From positions 372,001 through 436,000 of the forward strand of contig NZ_JADJNN010000004.1 of assembly GCF_016714285.1 (NCBI RefSeq): a stretch of 64,000 bases of DNA, written 5' to 3'. The stretch is from Nannocystis sp. (lineage in GTDB: Bacteria > Myxococcota_A > Polyangia > Nannocystales > Nannocystaceae). The stretch's first letter is position 1, and each line of letters starts with the position of its first letter. The notes beneath the pieces were generated by a model. The model saw nothing but the letters and a program-made list of their open reading frames with translations. It made no database searches and was not told the DNA's origin. Shown here one piece after another: positions 42,734 to 55,316 of the stretch. A program made the position numbers and the translations under genes.

Positions 42734-43597
42734 ATGACCCTACCTGCGCGCCTTGCCCTGCTCCTGCTCCCCTGCCTGCTCCCCGGGCTGCTCCCCGCTT
42801 GTGGCGACTCCGGCGACGCCGGCGAGACCAGCTCCACCACCGCGCCCGCCACCACCACCGGCGAACCCGCGAGCAGCAGCGGCCAGACGCCCACCACCAG
42901 CGGCGACGCCAGCTCCTCCACCGGCGCCCCGCCCAGCGACTCCTGCATTTACATCAAGACCGAGTCCGAGTGCGCGATGGCGACAGACTGCACCTGGAAG
43001 GGCGTCGTCCAGTACACCTACGGCGCCCAGGGCTGCGGCGGCAGCATCGCCAACTTCTGCGTCGACAAGACCCCCACCGGCGTCGCCTCGGCCTGGTACC
43101 GCGAGGTCGACGGCGACGCCCAGGTCCTCGAGTTCGGCTACACCCCCGACGACCTCGGCGCCGACTGGCAACCCTGCACCTGCGACGGCCCGCTCGCCTG
43201 CCTCTGCACCTCCGTCACCGAGTCCTGCCCCGCGCGCCTCGGCGAGTTCTGCGGCGGCATCAGCACGCAGATGGGCTGCAGCAACGCCAACGTCCTCGGC
43301 GACGCCCGCTGCGCCTGGCTCTCGGTCTCGCCCGAGGGCCCGCTCGATGCCAACTGCGCCGACGATGCCCAGGTCGAGCTCTGCCTCCCGGCCGACATGG
43401 CCAGCGCCCAGACCTGCACGCCGCCCGCCTACACCTTCGGCAGCTGCGCCGGCTTCAACCAGGAAATCTTCTGGCGCGAGGTCAACGGCGTCGTCGAGAT
43501 CACCGTCGCGTGCGGCCCCCAGCCGATCGGCTTCACCAAGTGCGAGGCCGACGACACCCCGCAGCAGCCCGACGAGTGCAGCTGCCGCTGCCTGTAG
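42734..43597 (+). CDS. Cys-rich lipoprotein, paralogue 1 of a tandem pair
   Basis: The 287-residue product has a lipobox 'GLLPAC', a Ser/Thr/Gly linker to about residue 65, and a Cys-rich domain with about 22 Cys. Shared landmarks with the next gene include 'Y(T/S)YGAQGCGGSIANFCV', 'TCDGPLACLCTSVTESCP', a 'GCSN' step and a 'DEC...CRCL' end. It is likely disulfide-bonded on the cell surface; function unknown. A textbook leaderless promoter precedes it. Confidence 0.72.
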   Translation: MTLPARLALLLLPCLLPGLLPACGDSGDAGETSSTTAPATTTGEPASSSGQTPTTSGDASSSTGAPPSDSCIYIKTESECAMATDCTWKGVVQYTYGAQGCGGSIANFCVDKTPTGVASAWYREVDGDAQVLEFGYTPDDLGADWQPCTCDGPLACLCTSVTESCPARLGEFCGGISTQMGCSNANVLGDARCAWLSVSPEGPLDANCADDAQVELCLPADMASAQTCTPPAYTFGSCAGFNQEIFWREVNGVVEITVACGPQPIGFTKCEADDTPQQPDECSCRCL

Positions 43598-43605
43598 TTT
43601 TCTCG

Positions 43606-43611
43606 TATCAT
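43606..43611 (+). promoter_or_regulatory. Putative -10 box of leaderless promoter (TATCAT)
   Basis: TATCAT-GCCGCC-ATG: the box ends 6 nt before ATG 43618. Confidence 0.55.
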
Positions 43612-43617
43612 GCCGCC

Positions 43618-44544
43618 ATGATCTTCCCTCGCTTGCTCCTCGTCGTCGGCGCCTGTTCGCTCCTCCCCGCCTGTCCCAAGGGCAATGAAGGCACCGCCAG
43701 CGACGCGAGCTCGAGCGGTGGCAGCACCGCCGAGGCCACGACCACCCCGGACCTGACCACCACCACCCTCCCGACCACCACCGTCGACGCGAGCACCAGC
43801 GACAGCACCGTCGCCACCACCGCGGCCAGCACCACCGACGCCACGACGGACGCCACCACCGGCGGCGCCTGCGTCGACTGCCTCGCCCTCGCCAACGAGA
43901 TCGACTGCGTCAACACCCCCGAGTGCAAGTGGGCGGGCGTCGTCAGCTACGGCTACAGCGCCCAGGGTTGCCAGGGCAGCATCGCCAGCTTCTGCGTCGC
44001 CAAGCAGCCCACCGGCGTCGCCACCGCGCTCTACCGCGACCTCGACGGCGGCGGCCAGCAGGTGCTCGAGTTCGCCTACACCCCCGAGTGCCTCGGCGCC
44101 GAATGGAAGCCCTGCGACTGCGACGGCCCGCTCGCCTGCCTCTGCACCTCCGTCACCGAGGACTGCCCCGACCGCCTCGAGGAGTTCTGCGCCGTCAACA
44201 TCACGGAGATCGGCTGCAGCAACGCCACCTTCAAGGGCAACCCGGTCTGCCACGAATTCAAGGTCGCCCCCGAGGGCCCCTTCGACGACAAGTGCGAGGT
44301 CAAGCAGGCCAAGACCAAGTGCCTGCCCGCCACCGATACCGACAAGAACACCTGCACCCAGGTGCACTACACCGATTACCCCAATTGCGCCAACCAGGAC
44401 GTCGACCCCGTATACTGGCGCGATAACATGGGCACCGTCGAGCTCATCCAGAGCTGCGGCCCCGTGCCCACCGGCTTCACCCCCTGCGAGGCCATGGACA
44501 CCCCGGACCAGCCCGACGAGTGCGGGCTCTGCATCTGCCTGTAA
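43618..44544 (+). CDS. Cys-rich lipoprotein, paralogue 2 of a tandem pair
   Basis: The 308-residue product has a lipobox 'SLLPAC', a long Thr-rich linker (residues 25-85, runs of 'TTTLPTTTVDAST' type) and a Cys-rich domain clearly homologous to its upstream neighbour ('YGYSAQGCQGSIASFCV', 'CDCDGPLACLCTSVTEDCP', 'DECGLCICL'). The pair arose by tandem duplication; the linkers have diverged most. Each copy keeps its own TATCAT start-proximal box, so the promoter was duplicated too. Confidence 0.72.
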   Translation: MIFPRLLLVVGACSLLPACPKGNEGTASDASSSGGSTAEATTTPDLTTTTLPTTTVDASTSDSTVATTAASTTDATTDATTGGACVDCLALANEIDCVNTPECKWAGVVSYGYSAQGCQGSIASFCVAKQPTGVATALYRDLDGGGQQVLEFAYTPECLGAEWKPCDCDGPLACLCTSVTEDCPDRLEEFCAVNITEIGCSNATFKGNPVCHEFKVAPEGPFDDKCEVKQAKTKCLPATDTDKNTCTQVHYTDYPNCANQDVDPVYWRDNMGTVELIQSCGPVPTGFTPCEAMDTPDQPDECGLCICL

Positions 44545-44553
44545 GGAGGCAAA

Positions 44554-45150
44554 GTGCATCCATTGCTGGCCCGTCGACTCCCCGCGCTGACCGCCGCGCT
44601 GACCCTGCTGGGGAGCCCGCAGCCGGCCGGCGCCCAGGAGCCCACGAGCGAGGCGAACGACGCAAAGGCCACTGCGCCTGCGCCTGCGCCTGCGCCCGCC
44701 GCGGCGCCTTCGGCCCCGATCCGGGGGCCGATCGTGCACGTCGTCGTCAAGAACGCGGACCCGGACAAGGGCCCGGTGAAGCTCGCGCGCTATCGCGGCG
44801 CGCGGCCGACGACCGTCCCAGCGGGGAATACGGTCGTCATGAGCACCTACTTCGACGAGCTATGCACCGAGCCCTGCGACGTCGCGGTCGATGTCTCCGA
44901 GCGGCCGATGTTCTTCTTCGTCCGCGACGGCACCCCGGTGTCCAACACCTTTCGCCTCAACAACCTCGCGGGTCACATCACGCTCAAGGTGCAGACGACC
45001 CGCCGCGGCCTGATGGTCGCCGGTACCCTCACCCTCCTGTTCCTGGTCGGGATCCCGATGTTCATCGCGGCCACACCGAAAGTCTGGATGGCGGAGGGCC
45101 GACCAGGCCCTGACCTCAAGTTCAAGCGGCTCTGGCGGGCCCGCCTGTGA
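44554..45150 (+). CDS. Exported membrane protein with Ala/Pro linker
   Basis: The 198-residue product has a cleavable signal ('SPQPAGAQ'), an Ala/Pro linker of tandem 'AP' (residues 40-52), a beta domain of about 90 residues ending in 'NTFRLNNLAGHITLKVQ', and one membrane helix 'GTLTLLFLVGIPMFIAAT' near the C-terminus. A strong AAGGAGG lies 8 nt before GTG 44554, unlike the leaderless neighbours, so it may be read from the lipoprotein transcript 9 bp upstream. Function unknown. Confidence 0.65.
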   Translation: MHPLLARRLPALTAALTLLGSPQPAGAQEPTSEANDAKATAPAPAPAPAAAPSAPIRGPIVHVVVKNADPDKGPVKLARYRGARPTTVPAGNTVVMSTYFDELCTEPCDVAVDVSERPMFFFVRDGTPVSNTFRLNNLAGHITLKVQTTRRGLMVAGTLTLLFLVGIPMFIAATPKVWMAEGRPGPDLKFKRLWRARL

Positions 45151-45385
45151 TCCGCGCCGCAAGGCCAGAGCCTGGCGTTCATCAGCCAGCCAGCGCAGGC
45201 CATGGGACGCTCAGGTCTCCGACGGATCGTCGTCTGGCGGCTCGCAGCCGGACATCAGCGCGAGTCCCAATACGACAGCGGTCCAAACACATCTCGGGCT
45301 AGCCACGAACATCTGTTTCACGGGTCGGTCTCCTGCCTGTGAAGTTGTGACCCGGCCCCACTCTGATCAGTTCACCCCCCGACGC
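45151..45385. other. Intergenic region holding a very small lipoprotein gene
   Basis: Between the convergent genes ending at 45150 and 45386 there are 235 bp; only the 111-bp minus-strand gene at 45211-45321 could be supported. Confidence 0.4.
45211..45321 (-). CDS. Very small lipoprotein (36 residues)
   Basis: A minus-strand frame from GTG 45321 encodes 36 residues: a basic start 'MKQMF', a hydrophobic core 'VWTAVVLGLALMSGC' with a good lipobox (LMSGC), and a short acidic end 'EPPDDDPSET'. A GGAG lies about 9 nt before the GTG. After cleavage only an 11-residue lipopeptide would remain, similar in size to entericidin-like lipoproteins. It is too short for usual gene-finding cut-offs. It stands alone and upstream of the quinone reductase-like gene in the same direction. 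Confidence 0.5.
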   Translation of the reverse strand: MKQMFVASPRCVWTAVVLGLALMSGCEPPDDDPSET

Positions 45386-46417
45386 TCAGGTCAGCAGCAC
45401 CAGCTTCCCGACCGTCCGCGCCGACTCCAGGTCCGCGTGCGCCCGCGCCACCTCGTCCATCGCATACGTGCTCACCGCCGGCATGCGCAGCTCCCCCGCC
45501 GCGAACCCGCCGAGGATCCGCCCCATCGCCTCGCGCAGCAGATCCCCGCGATGAAACATATACGACAGATTAAACCCCAGCACCGACCTGTTCTGATTCA
45601 CCAGCCCCATCGCCGAGAACCACGGCGTCCGCAGATAGTCGATCGCCAACTTAAGATAGTTCGGCCGCCCGCCGCGCCGCGGCAGCATCGAATGAAACCC
45701 GTAGATGACCAGCCGCCCCGCCGGCGCCAGATGCTGGTAGCTCGCGCGCAATGTGCTCACCCCATTCGCGTCAAAGATCGCCGCATACCCGCCCGGCGCC
45801 GCGGCCCGGGCCCGCCCCCACAGATCCTCACACGATCGATCGATCACGACCTCCGCCCCGAGCTCCCGCGCCGCCGCGACCTTGTGCGCCCCGCCGACCA
45901 CCCCGACCACGTGGCACCCCGCCTGCCGGGCCAGCTGCACGAGCGCCGAGCCCACGCCGCCCGCCGCCGCGTGCACAAGCACCCACTCGCCCGCCACCGC
46001 CCGCGCCAGTGAGTGCAGCGCGTGGTCGGCGGTGAGGAAGATCGTCGGCAGCCCGGCCGCCTCCGCCAGCGACAGCCCTTGCGGCACCGCGAACACCTGC
46101 GACGCCGGCACGACAAGCTGAGTCGCGTAGCCCCCGAAACGGGTCACCGCCATCACCGCGTCGCCGATCGCTCGTCCCTCCACCCCGGCCCCGATCGCCG
46201 ACACCACCCCCGCCACCTCGAAGCCCGGCGTGATCGGCCAGCCCACGTACTCACGCGCCGACGCGTAGAGGCCCATGCGGATCACGCAGTCCGCATAATT
46301 CACGCCGATCGCCGCCACGTCGATCCGCAGCTCCCCGGGCCCCGGCGTCGGCGTCGGCGCCTCCTCGATCTGCAACCGTTCATGGCCGCCGGCGCGGTGG
46401 ATCACGACCTTTCGCAT
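45386..46417 (-). CDS. Zinc-independent MDR-family quinone oxidoreductase-like enzyme
   Basis: The 343-residue product is a medium-chain dehydrogenase/reductase: N-terminal GroES-like fold with 'GELRIDVAAIGVNYADCVIRMGLY', and an NAD(P)H-binding 'VLVHAAAGGVGSALVQLARQAG'. The zinc-ligand Cys of alcohol dehydrogenases is missing, and the segment 'YGFHSMLPRRGGRPNYLKL' is typical of the VAT-1/quinone reductase branch. It likely reduces quinones or enones. ATG 46417 is chosen since the extra 12 residues of the longer frame are basic and unconserved. Divergent from fumC. Confidence 0.85.
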   Translation of the reverse strand: MRKVVIHRAGGHERLQIEEAPTPTPGPGELRIDVAAIGVNYADCVIRMGLYASAREYVGWPITPGFEVAGVVSAIGAGVEGRAIGDAVMAVTRFGGYATQLVVPASQVFAVPQGLSLAEAAGLPTIFLTADHALHSLARAVAGEWVLVHAAAGGVGSALVQLARQAGCHVVGVVGGAHKVAAARELGAEVVIDRSCEDLWGRARAAAPGGYAAIFDANGVSTLRASYQHLAPAGRLVIYGFHSMLPRRGGRPNYLKLAIDYLRTPWFSAMGLVNQNRSVLGFNLSYMFHRGDLLREAMGRILGGFAAGELRMPAVSTYAMDEVARAHADLESARTVGKLVLLT

Positions 46418-46461
46418 GCGCCGACCCTCGCCCGCGCGCCGCCGTGCGGTCAAGTCCGTGT

Positions 46462-46467
46462 TAGCCT
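46462..46467 (+). promoter_or_regulatory. Putative -10 box of leaderless promoter (TAGCCT)
   Basis: TAGCCT ends 9 nt before ATG 46477 with no ribosome-binding site between. Confidence 0.4.
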
Positions 46468-46476
46468 CCCCGCCGC

Positions 46477-47883
<1,407 letters not shown>

Positions 47884-47889
<6 letters not shown>

Positions 47890-47954
47890 GCCCCTCGCTC
47901 CACGCCGAACAATTCGTGACCGGCCGCGAGGGGCACGCGTGAGCCCCTCGCTCC
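47884..47954 (+). repeat. 18-bp direct repeat around fumC stop and glycosyltransferase start
   Basis: GCGTGAGCCCCTCGCTCC occurs at 47884-47901 (containing the fumC TGA) and at 47937-47954 (containing the GTG start of the next gene). The copies are 53 bp apart, so the duplication shifts frame. Confidence 0.8.
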
Positions 47955-49108
47955 GCGAGCCCGCGCTGTCGATCGTGCTGCCCCTGCGCGAGGGCGCCGC
48001 GATCCCCGAGCTCTACATCGCCGTCACCACCGCCTGCGAGCGCCTCGATCGCTACTACGAGCTCCTCCTCGTCGACGACGGCGCCCGCGACGGCTCCGGC
48101 CACATCCTCGACGCTCTGGTCGACGAGGACCCGCGCGTCCGCGTCGTCCACCTGCGCCGCCGCATGGGCCGCCCCATCGCCCTCGCCGCCGGCCTCGCCC
48201 GCGTCCGCGGCGACATCGTCCTCACCCTCGAGGCCGACGACGACGACCCCGCGATGATCGCCGACTTCGTCGCCCGCATCGACGCCGGCGCCGACATCGT
48301 CACCGGCTGGCGGCAGCGCCCCGGCGTCGGCCCCGACCTGCGCAGCCGACTCCTCCGCCGCCTCGCCGAGATCGAGCTCCACGACCCCAGCTGCGGGCTC
48401 CGGGCCTACCGCCGCAGCTGCCTGCTCGCGCTCCCGCAGCCGCCCGGCGGCGAGCGCTTCCTGCCCCTCCTCGCCCACACCCAGGGCTTCCGCGTCGAGG
48501 AGCTGGTCGTCCACCCGCGCGACCCGAAGCGCCGCAACGACGAGGGCGGCCTGCTCGCGGCCCTCGCCGACCTCCTGCAGATCGTCCTGCTCACCCGCCA
48601 CCCGCACCGCCCGCTGCGCCTGCTCGCCGTCCCCGGCCTGCTCTGCGCCGCCGCCGGCCTGCTGCTGCTCCTCCTCGCCCCCTTCCTCGGCGCCCTCGCC
48701 TTCGCCCTCGGCCTGCTCGCCGCGATCGTCGGCAGCCAGCTCGTGATCGCCGGCGTGCTCGCCGAGCAGCTCGCCAGCTCCCGAGCCCCCGCCCACTACG
48801 CCGTCCGCGACGAGCGCGAGGCCAGCGACGAGGCCCGCGCCGCCTTCGCCAGCGGCACCCCACGCCCCATCACCGCCCCGCACCGCCCCACCGCGCAGCC
48901 CCAGCTCGCCGACCCGCACCTCGCCGCGCCCAACTTCCCCGCGCACCCCACCTACGCCACCCCGGGCCCCGCCACCGGCCCGACCCGCACCGTCGTCGCC
49001 CCCGTCGTGCCGACCGAGATCAGTATCGCCGAGGACGACGAGGACGAAGAAGACAGCGGCCCCGCCACCGTCGCCCTCGATCGCAACCCCTTCCGCCCCT
49101 CGCACTGA
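47939..49108 (+). CDS. Family 2 glycosyltransferase, DPM1/ArnC-like, with membrane helices
   Basis: The 389-residue product starts (GTG 47939) 'LSIVLPLREGAAIPELY' with a GT-A fold: 'YELLLVDDGARDGSG' and the acidic 'LTLEADDDDP' where the DxD metal site is expected. Two adjacent membrane helices (about residues 222-270) follow, as in polyprenyl-phosphate glycosyltransferases, and the tail of about 110 residues is Pro/Ala-rich and acidic ('EDDEDEED'). The Asp-rich 'EADDDD' varies from the usual 'DADLQDP'. It likely loads a sugar onto a lipid carrier for surface glycans. Confidence 0.8.
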   Translation: MSPSLREPALSIVLPLREGAAIPELYIAVTTACERLDRYYELLLVDDGARDGSGHILDALVDEDPRVRVVHLRRRMGRPIALAAGLARVRGDIVLTLEADDDDPAMIADFVARIDAGADIVTGWRQRPGVGPDLRSRLLRRLAEIELHDPSCGLRAYRRSCLLALPQPPGGERFLPLLAHTQGFRVEELVVHPRDPKRRNDEGGLLAALADLLQIVLLTRHPHRPLRLLAVPGLLCAAAGLLLLLLAPFLGALAFALGLLAAIVGSQLVIAGVLAEQLASSRAPAHYAVRDEREASDEARAAFASGTPRPITAPHRPTAQPQLADPHLAAPNFPAHPTYATPGPATGPTRTVVAPVVPTEISIAEDDEDEEDSGPATVALDRNPFRPSH

Positions 49109-49123
49109 CGCCCCCCGCCTTGC

Positions 49124-49129
49124 TACCTT
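49124..49129 (+). promoter_or_regulatory. Putative -10 box of leaderless promoter (TACCTT)
   Basis: TACCTT ends 8 nt before GTG 49138. Confidence 0.45.
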
Positions 49130-49137
49130 CGCGCCCA

Positions 49138-50019
49138 GTGCCCCGCGTCGCCCTCGCCCTCGTCCTCCTCGCCGCCTGCGGCGCCCCCGACCTGCAGCCG
49201 CTGAATGAGGCCAAGCGTCGCGAGCCCGACAAGGCCCCCGGCAAGCCCGACGCCCCCGAGCCCGACGCCCCGCCGCCGCCGCCGCCCGAGCCGTACTCCC
49301 GCGCCGGCGACCCCGCCGAGCAGCGCGACGAGCTGCGCTTCTGGGGCTTCTCCGCCGACGGTCTGCGCTACGCCTTCGAGACCTTCGACAGCGGCCCCGG
49401 CGCGGTCAAGTGCGAGGGCGAGGCCAGCCTCTTCATCGTCGACGCCGGGCGCGACGCCTTCGTCGACGGCCTCCCGCTGGTGCTCAAGCACCGCCAGCCC
49501 GACGCCGAGCGCTGTGACCCGCCCGACCTCCGCGCCGAGCTCTCGCGTCACCGCGACGAGCTGTTCCACCGCCACGGCATCGTCGTCGGCAACCAGGGCC
49601 CGGCGATCGTGCCCCGCCCCGCGGTCACCATCGAGGGCACCGCGCGCGCCTCCACGATCGACCTCCGCTCCGGCAAGCAGCTGCGCGCCGAGATCGAGGT
49701 CCTGGACGGCGACCGCGAGAAGGTCGGTGAGCGCGGCGCGGGTTACCGCCTCACCCTCAGCGCCGACGGCGACGCCGCCCCGCGCGTCGTCGAGTCCGGC
49801 GCGCGCCGCCGACCGTGGATCTGGGACTACAACCTCGACGAGGGCCTCGCCTTCATCAGCCCCGACGGCCACCACATGGCCCTCCTCATCGGCACCGCCC
49901 GCCGCAGCTTCGAGGGCGACCGCCACAGCTACATGAGCAACGGCCTGCGCCTCGACGACAGCTGGCTGACCCCGAACCCCAGCACCCGCCCGCTGCGCCC
50001 GGCTCGCACCCCGCCCTGA
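49138..50019 (+). CDS. Lipoprotein of unknown function
   Basis: The 293-residue product starts at GTG 49138 with a very short signal and lipobox 'LVLLAAC', then a charged Pro/Asp/Glu linker ending in a run of Pro (residues 40-55). The mature domain (60-290) is beta-rich; 'ELRFWGFSADGLRYAFETFD' and 'EGLAFISPDGHHMALLIGTA' look like two related TolB/WD-type blades, a hint of a small propeller. No family was assigned. Confidence 0.65.
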   Translation: MPRVALALVLLAACGAPDLQPLNEAKRREPDKAPGKPDAPEPDAPPPPPPEPYSRAGDPAEQRDELRFWGFSADGLRYAFETFDSGPGAVKCEGEASLFIVDAGRDAFVDGLPLVLKHRQPDAERCDPPDLRAELSRHRDELFHRHGIVVGNQGPAIVPRPAVTIEGTARASTIDLRSGKQLRAEIEVLDGDREKVGERGAGYRLTLSADGDAAPRVVESGARRRPWIWDYNLDEGLAFISPDGHHMALLIGTARRSFEGDRHSYMSNGLRLDDSWLTPNPSTRPLRPARTPP

Positions 50020-50075
50020 CGCGCCTCCGCGAACGCCATCGGTCCGCCGACACTCCGCCCCGCTTCTCCTCCGTC

Positions 50076-50657
50076 ATGGCCACGATCGACTATCCCGTCC
50101 GCACCAGCCCCCTCTACTGGGTCGTCGTCGCGGTGCTCGTGGCGATCGGCCTGTTCGGTCTCTCCACCATCGGCTTCACCCTGCTGTACGGCGGCCCCTG
50201 GACCCTCACCCTCCTCACCGCCGTGCTCGTCGCGCTCCCGCCGATCTACATCCTCGGCACCCCCGAGTACCGCGCCCGCGGCCAGATCCGCGTCGGCCTC
50301 GACGCGGTCGAGGTCCCCGGCCCCGGCGACCAGCCGCTGCGCTTCGACCCGCGCACCCTCCAGCTCCACCTCACCCGCGTCCGCGTCCGCTACACGATCG
50401 CCATGCTCCCCGTCGCTGACGTCCAACGCGGCACCGTGCTCGAGCTCCGCGACGGCCACCTGCGCCGCCGGATCTCCAGCCTCACCCTCGTCCACCCCGA
50501 GCACGCCGCCGCCCTCATCGACGACCTCGAGCGGGTCCGCCGCGGCGAGCCCCCGCAGGGCCCGCAGACCCGCCCGCTCGACGCCCCACCGCCCCCACCG
50601 CGCCCGCAGAGCGAGCTCGAACGCCAGCTCGAGCGCGAGCTCGCCGCCCTCGATTGA
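50076..50657 (+). CDS. Membrane protein with two helices and cytosolic PH-like region
   Basis: The 193-residue protein has two membrane helices ('YWVVVAVLVAIGLFGLSTIGFTLLY' and 'TLTLLTAVLVALPPIYIL'), then a beta-rich domain of about 90 residues ('IRVGLDAVEVPGPGDQPLRFD...VADVQRGTVLELRDG') resembling bacterial PH/YdbS-like modules, and a Pro/Arg/Glu tail. Function unknown. The stop is followed immediately by the palindrome array at 50659. Confidence 0.6.
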   Translation: MATIDYPVRTSPLYWVVVAVLVAIGLFGLSTIGFTLLYGGPWTLTLLTAVLVALPPIYILGTPEYRARGQIRVGLDAVEVPGPGDQPLRFDPRTLQLHLTRVRVRYTIAMLPVADVQRGTVLELRDGHLRRRISSLTLVHPEHAAALIDDLERVRRGEPPQGPQTRPLDAPPPPPRPQSELERQLERELAALD

Positions 50658-50658
50658 C

Positions 50659-50760
50659 CTGTCCCTTCGGTCATCCCACCTGTCCCGAACGACAGCTACG
50701 CCTGTCCCATCGGCCAGCCCACCTGTCCCACGGGACAGCCCCACCTATCCAATCGGACAG
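50659..50760. repeat. Intergenic array of five iterated palindromes
   Basis: Units at 50659-50674, 50680-50695, 50702-50717, 50723-50738 and 50745-50760 have a steady 21-22 bp period. The fourth, CTGTCCCACGGGACAG, is a perfect palindrome; the others carry one to four mismatches. The array fills the whole gap between two convergent genes, where terminators are expected. Confidence 0.85.
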
Positions 50761-50763
50761 CCC

Positions 50764-53205
<2,442 letters not shown>

Positions 53206-53258
53206 TCGGGCGCGCGACCATGCCACGACCCGCACCGCGATGCACGCCCGGGGCCTGC

Positions 53259-53264
53259 TATCTT
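53259..53264 (+). promoter_or_regulatory. Putative -10 box of leaderless promoter (TATCTT)
   Basis: TATCTT-CGCCGC-GTG: the box ends 6 nt before GTG 53271. Confidence 0.55.
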
Positions 53265-53270
53265 CGCCGC

Positions 53271-55316
53271 GTGCTGGAAAGCCCCCTGCTACAGATCCCC
53301 CTCCGGGTCCCCTTCGATCGCATCAGCCCCGAGCACATCGAGCCCGCGATCACCTCGCTGCTCGCCCAGGCCCGCGCCGACCTCGCGGCCATCGTCGCCG
53401 AGCCCGGCCCGCGCAGCTACGACAACACCCTCGGCGCCCTCGACCGCCTCACCTGCGCCCTCGACCTCGCCATGAACGTCGTCGGCCACCTCGAGTCCGT
53501 CGCCACCACCCCCGCCCTGCGCGCCGCCCACAACGCCGTCCAGGGCCCCGTCGCCGAGTTCTACGCCCAGATCCCGCTCGACCCCGGCCTCTGGCAGGCG
53601 CTGCGCAGCTACGCCGCCAGCGACGACGCGAAGGCCCTCCAGGGCGCCCGCCTGCGCTTCCTCACCCGCACCCTCGACGACTTCCGCCGCCACGGCGCCG
53701 AGCTCCCGCCCGCCGGCAAGACCCGCCTCGCCGAGATCCAGGTCGAGCTCAGCCAGGCCACCACCACCTTCGCCGAGCACGTCCTCGACGCCACCAACAG
53801 CTACGAGATCCTCCTCAACGACCCCGCCGAGCTCGCCGGCCTGCCCGCCTCCGCCCTCGCGGCCGCCCGCGCCAGCGCCGAGGCCCGCGGCCTCGCCGGC
53901 CACCGCTTCACCCTCCAACAGCCGAGCCTGCTCGCCTTCCTCACCTACAGCGAGCGCGCCGACCTGCGCGAACGCCTCTACCGCGCCGCCAACATCTGCG
54001 CCGAGCCCGGCCCCCACGACAACCGCGAGCTGCTCGCCCAGATCCTCCGCCTGCGCCACGAGGAGGCCACCCTCCTCGGCTTCGCCGACTTCCCCGACTT
54101 CGTCCTCCACAACCGCATGGCCCGCCGCGGCGCGACCGCCCGTGACTTCGTCACCACCCTCCGCGACAAGGTCACCGCCGCCTTCCTCGCCGAGAACCAC
54201 GACCTCCAACAATTCCGCCGCAGCCTCGAGGGCCCGGACGCCCCGCCCCTGCAACCCTGGGACATCACCTACTACGCCGAGAAGCAGCGCCAGGCGCTCT
54301 ACGACTTCGACGACGAGGCCCTGCGCCCCTACTTCCCCGCCCCGCAGGCGCTCGCCGGCCTGTTCGCCGTCGCCGGCCACCTCTACGGCGTCCGCGTCGC
54401 CGAGGTCGACGACTTCCCGACCTGGCACCCCGACGTCAAGACCTACCGCGTCGACGACGAGCACGGCGCCGTCATCGGCTACTTCTACGCCGACCTCTAC
54501 CCCCGCGACGACAAGCGCGCCGGCGCCTGGATGAACGCCCTCATCACCGGCGAACCCGACGCCCGCGGCGACTTCAGCCCGCACCTCGGCCTCATCTGCG
54601 CCAACCTCACGGCCCCCGTCGGCGACGCCCCGGCCCTGCTAACCCACGACGAGGTGCTCACCCTCTTCCACGAGTTCGGCCACCTGCTCCACCACCTGCT
54701 CACCCGCGTCCCCGTCCGCAGCCTCGCCGGCACCAACGTCGCCTGGGACTTCGTCGAGCTGCCCTCGCAGATCCTCGAGAACTGGTGCTGGCAGCGCGAG
54801 ACCCTCGACCTGTTCGCCCACCACTGGCAGACCGGCGCCCCGCTGCCCGAGGAATTGCTGGCCCGCATGCTGCGCGCCCGCAACTTCCGCGAGGCCAACG
54901 CCACCATGCGCCAGCTCGGCTTCGCCGCCACCGACCTCGGCCTCCACACCGGCGCCCCGCCGCCCACCGGCGACGAGATCCTCGCCCGCGCCCGCGAGCT
55001 GGCCGCCCCCTTCAGCGCGACCACGCTGCTCCCCGACCACGCGATGATCGCCCGCTTCACCCACCTGTTCGCCGCCCCCGTCGCCTACGCCGCCGGCTAC
55101 TACTCGTACAAGTGGGCCGAGGTCCTCGACGCCGACGCCTTCTCCCGCTTCCAGCGCGAGGGCGTGCTGTCCCGCGCCGTCGGCGAGGCCTTCCGCGCCG
55201 CGATCCTCAGCCAGGGCGACAGCCGCGAGCCCGCCGACCTGTTCCGCGAGTTCATGGGCCGCGACCCCGACCCCGACGCCCTGCTCGCCCGCGCCGGCCT
55301 GCTCCCCACCACCTGA
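53271..55316 (+). CDS. M3-family oligopeptidase (oligopeptidase A / PrlC-like)
   Basis: The 681-residue product is an M3A peptidase. The start 'ISPEHIEPAITSLLAQA' is typical of oligopeptidase A, and the zinc motif 'TLFHEFGHLLHHLL' (about residues 463-476) with a downstream Glu ligand ('VELPSQILENWCW') is intact. The end, 'AAPVAYAAGYYSYKWAEVLDADAFSRF', fits family M3A. It degrades short peptides in the cytosol, including signal peptides. GTG 53271 is set by the -10 box. Its TGA lies inside the first unit of a palindrome array. Confidence 0.92.
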   Translation: MLESPLLQIPLRVPFDRISPEHIEPAITSLLAQARADLAAIVAEPGPRSYDNTLGALDRLTCALDLAMNVVGHLESVATTPALRAAHNAVQGPVAEFYAQIPLDPGLWQALRSYAASDDAKALQGARLRFLTRTLDDFRRHGAELPPAGKTRLAEIQVELSQATTTFAEHVLDATNSYEILLNDPAELAGLPASALAAARASAEARGLAGHRFTLQQPSLLAFLTYSERADLRERLYRAANICAEPGPHDNRELLAQILRLRHEEATLLGFADFPDFVLHNRMARRGATARDFVTTLRDKVTAAFLAENHDLQQFRRSLEGPDAPPLQPWDITYYAEKQRQALYDFDDEALRPYFPAPQALAGLFAVAGHLYGVRVAEVDDFPTWHPDVKTYRVDDEHGAVIGYFYADLYPRDDKRAGAWMNALITGEPDARGDFSPHLGLICANLTAPVGDAPALLTHDEVLTLFHEFGHLLHHLLTRVPVRSLAGTNVAWDFVELPSQILENWCWQRETLDLFAHHWQTGAPLPEELLARMLRARNFREANATMRQLGFAATDLGLHTGAPPPTGDEILARARELAAPFSATTLLPDHAMIARFTHLFAAPVAYAAGYYSYKWAEVLDADAFSRFQREGVLSRAVGEAFRAAILSQGDSREPADLFREFMGRDPDPDALLARAGLLPTT

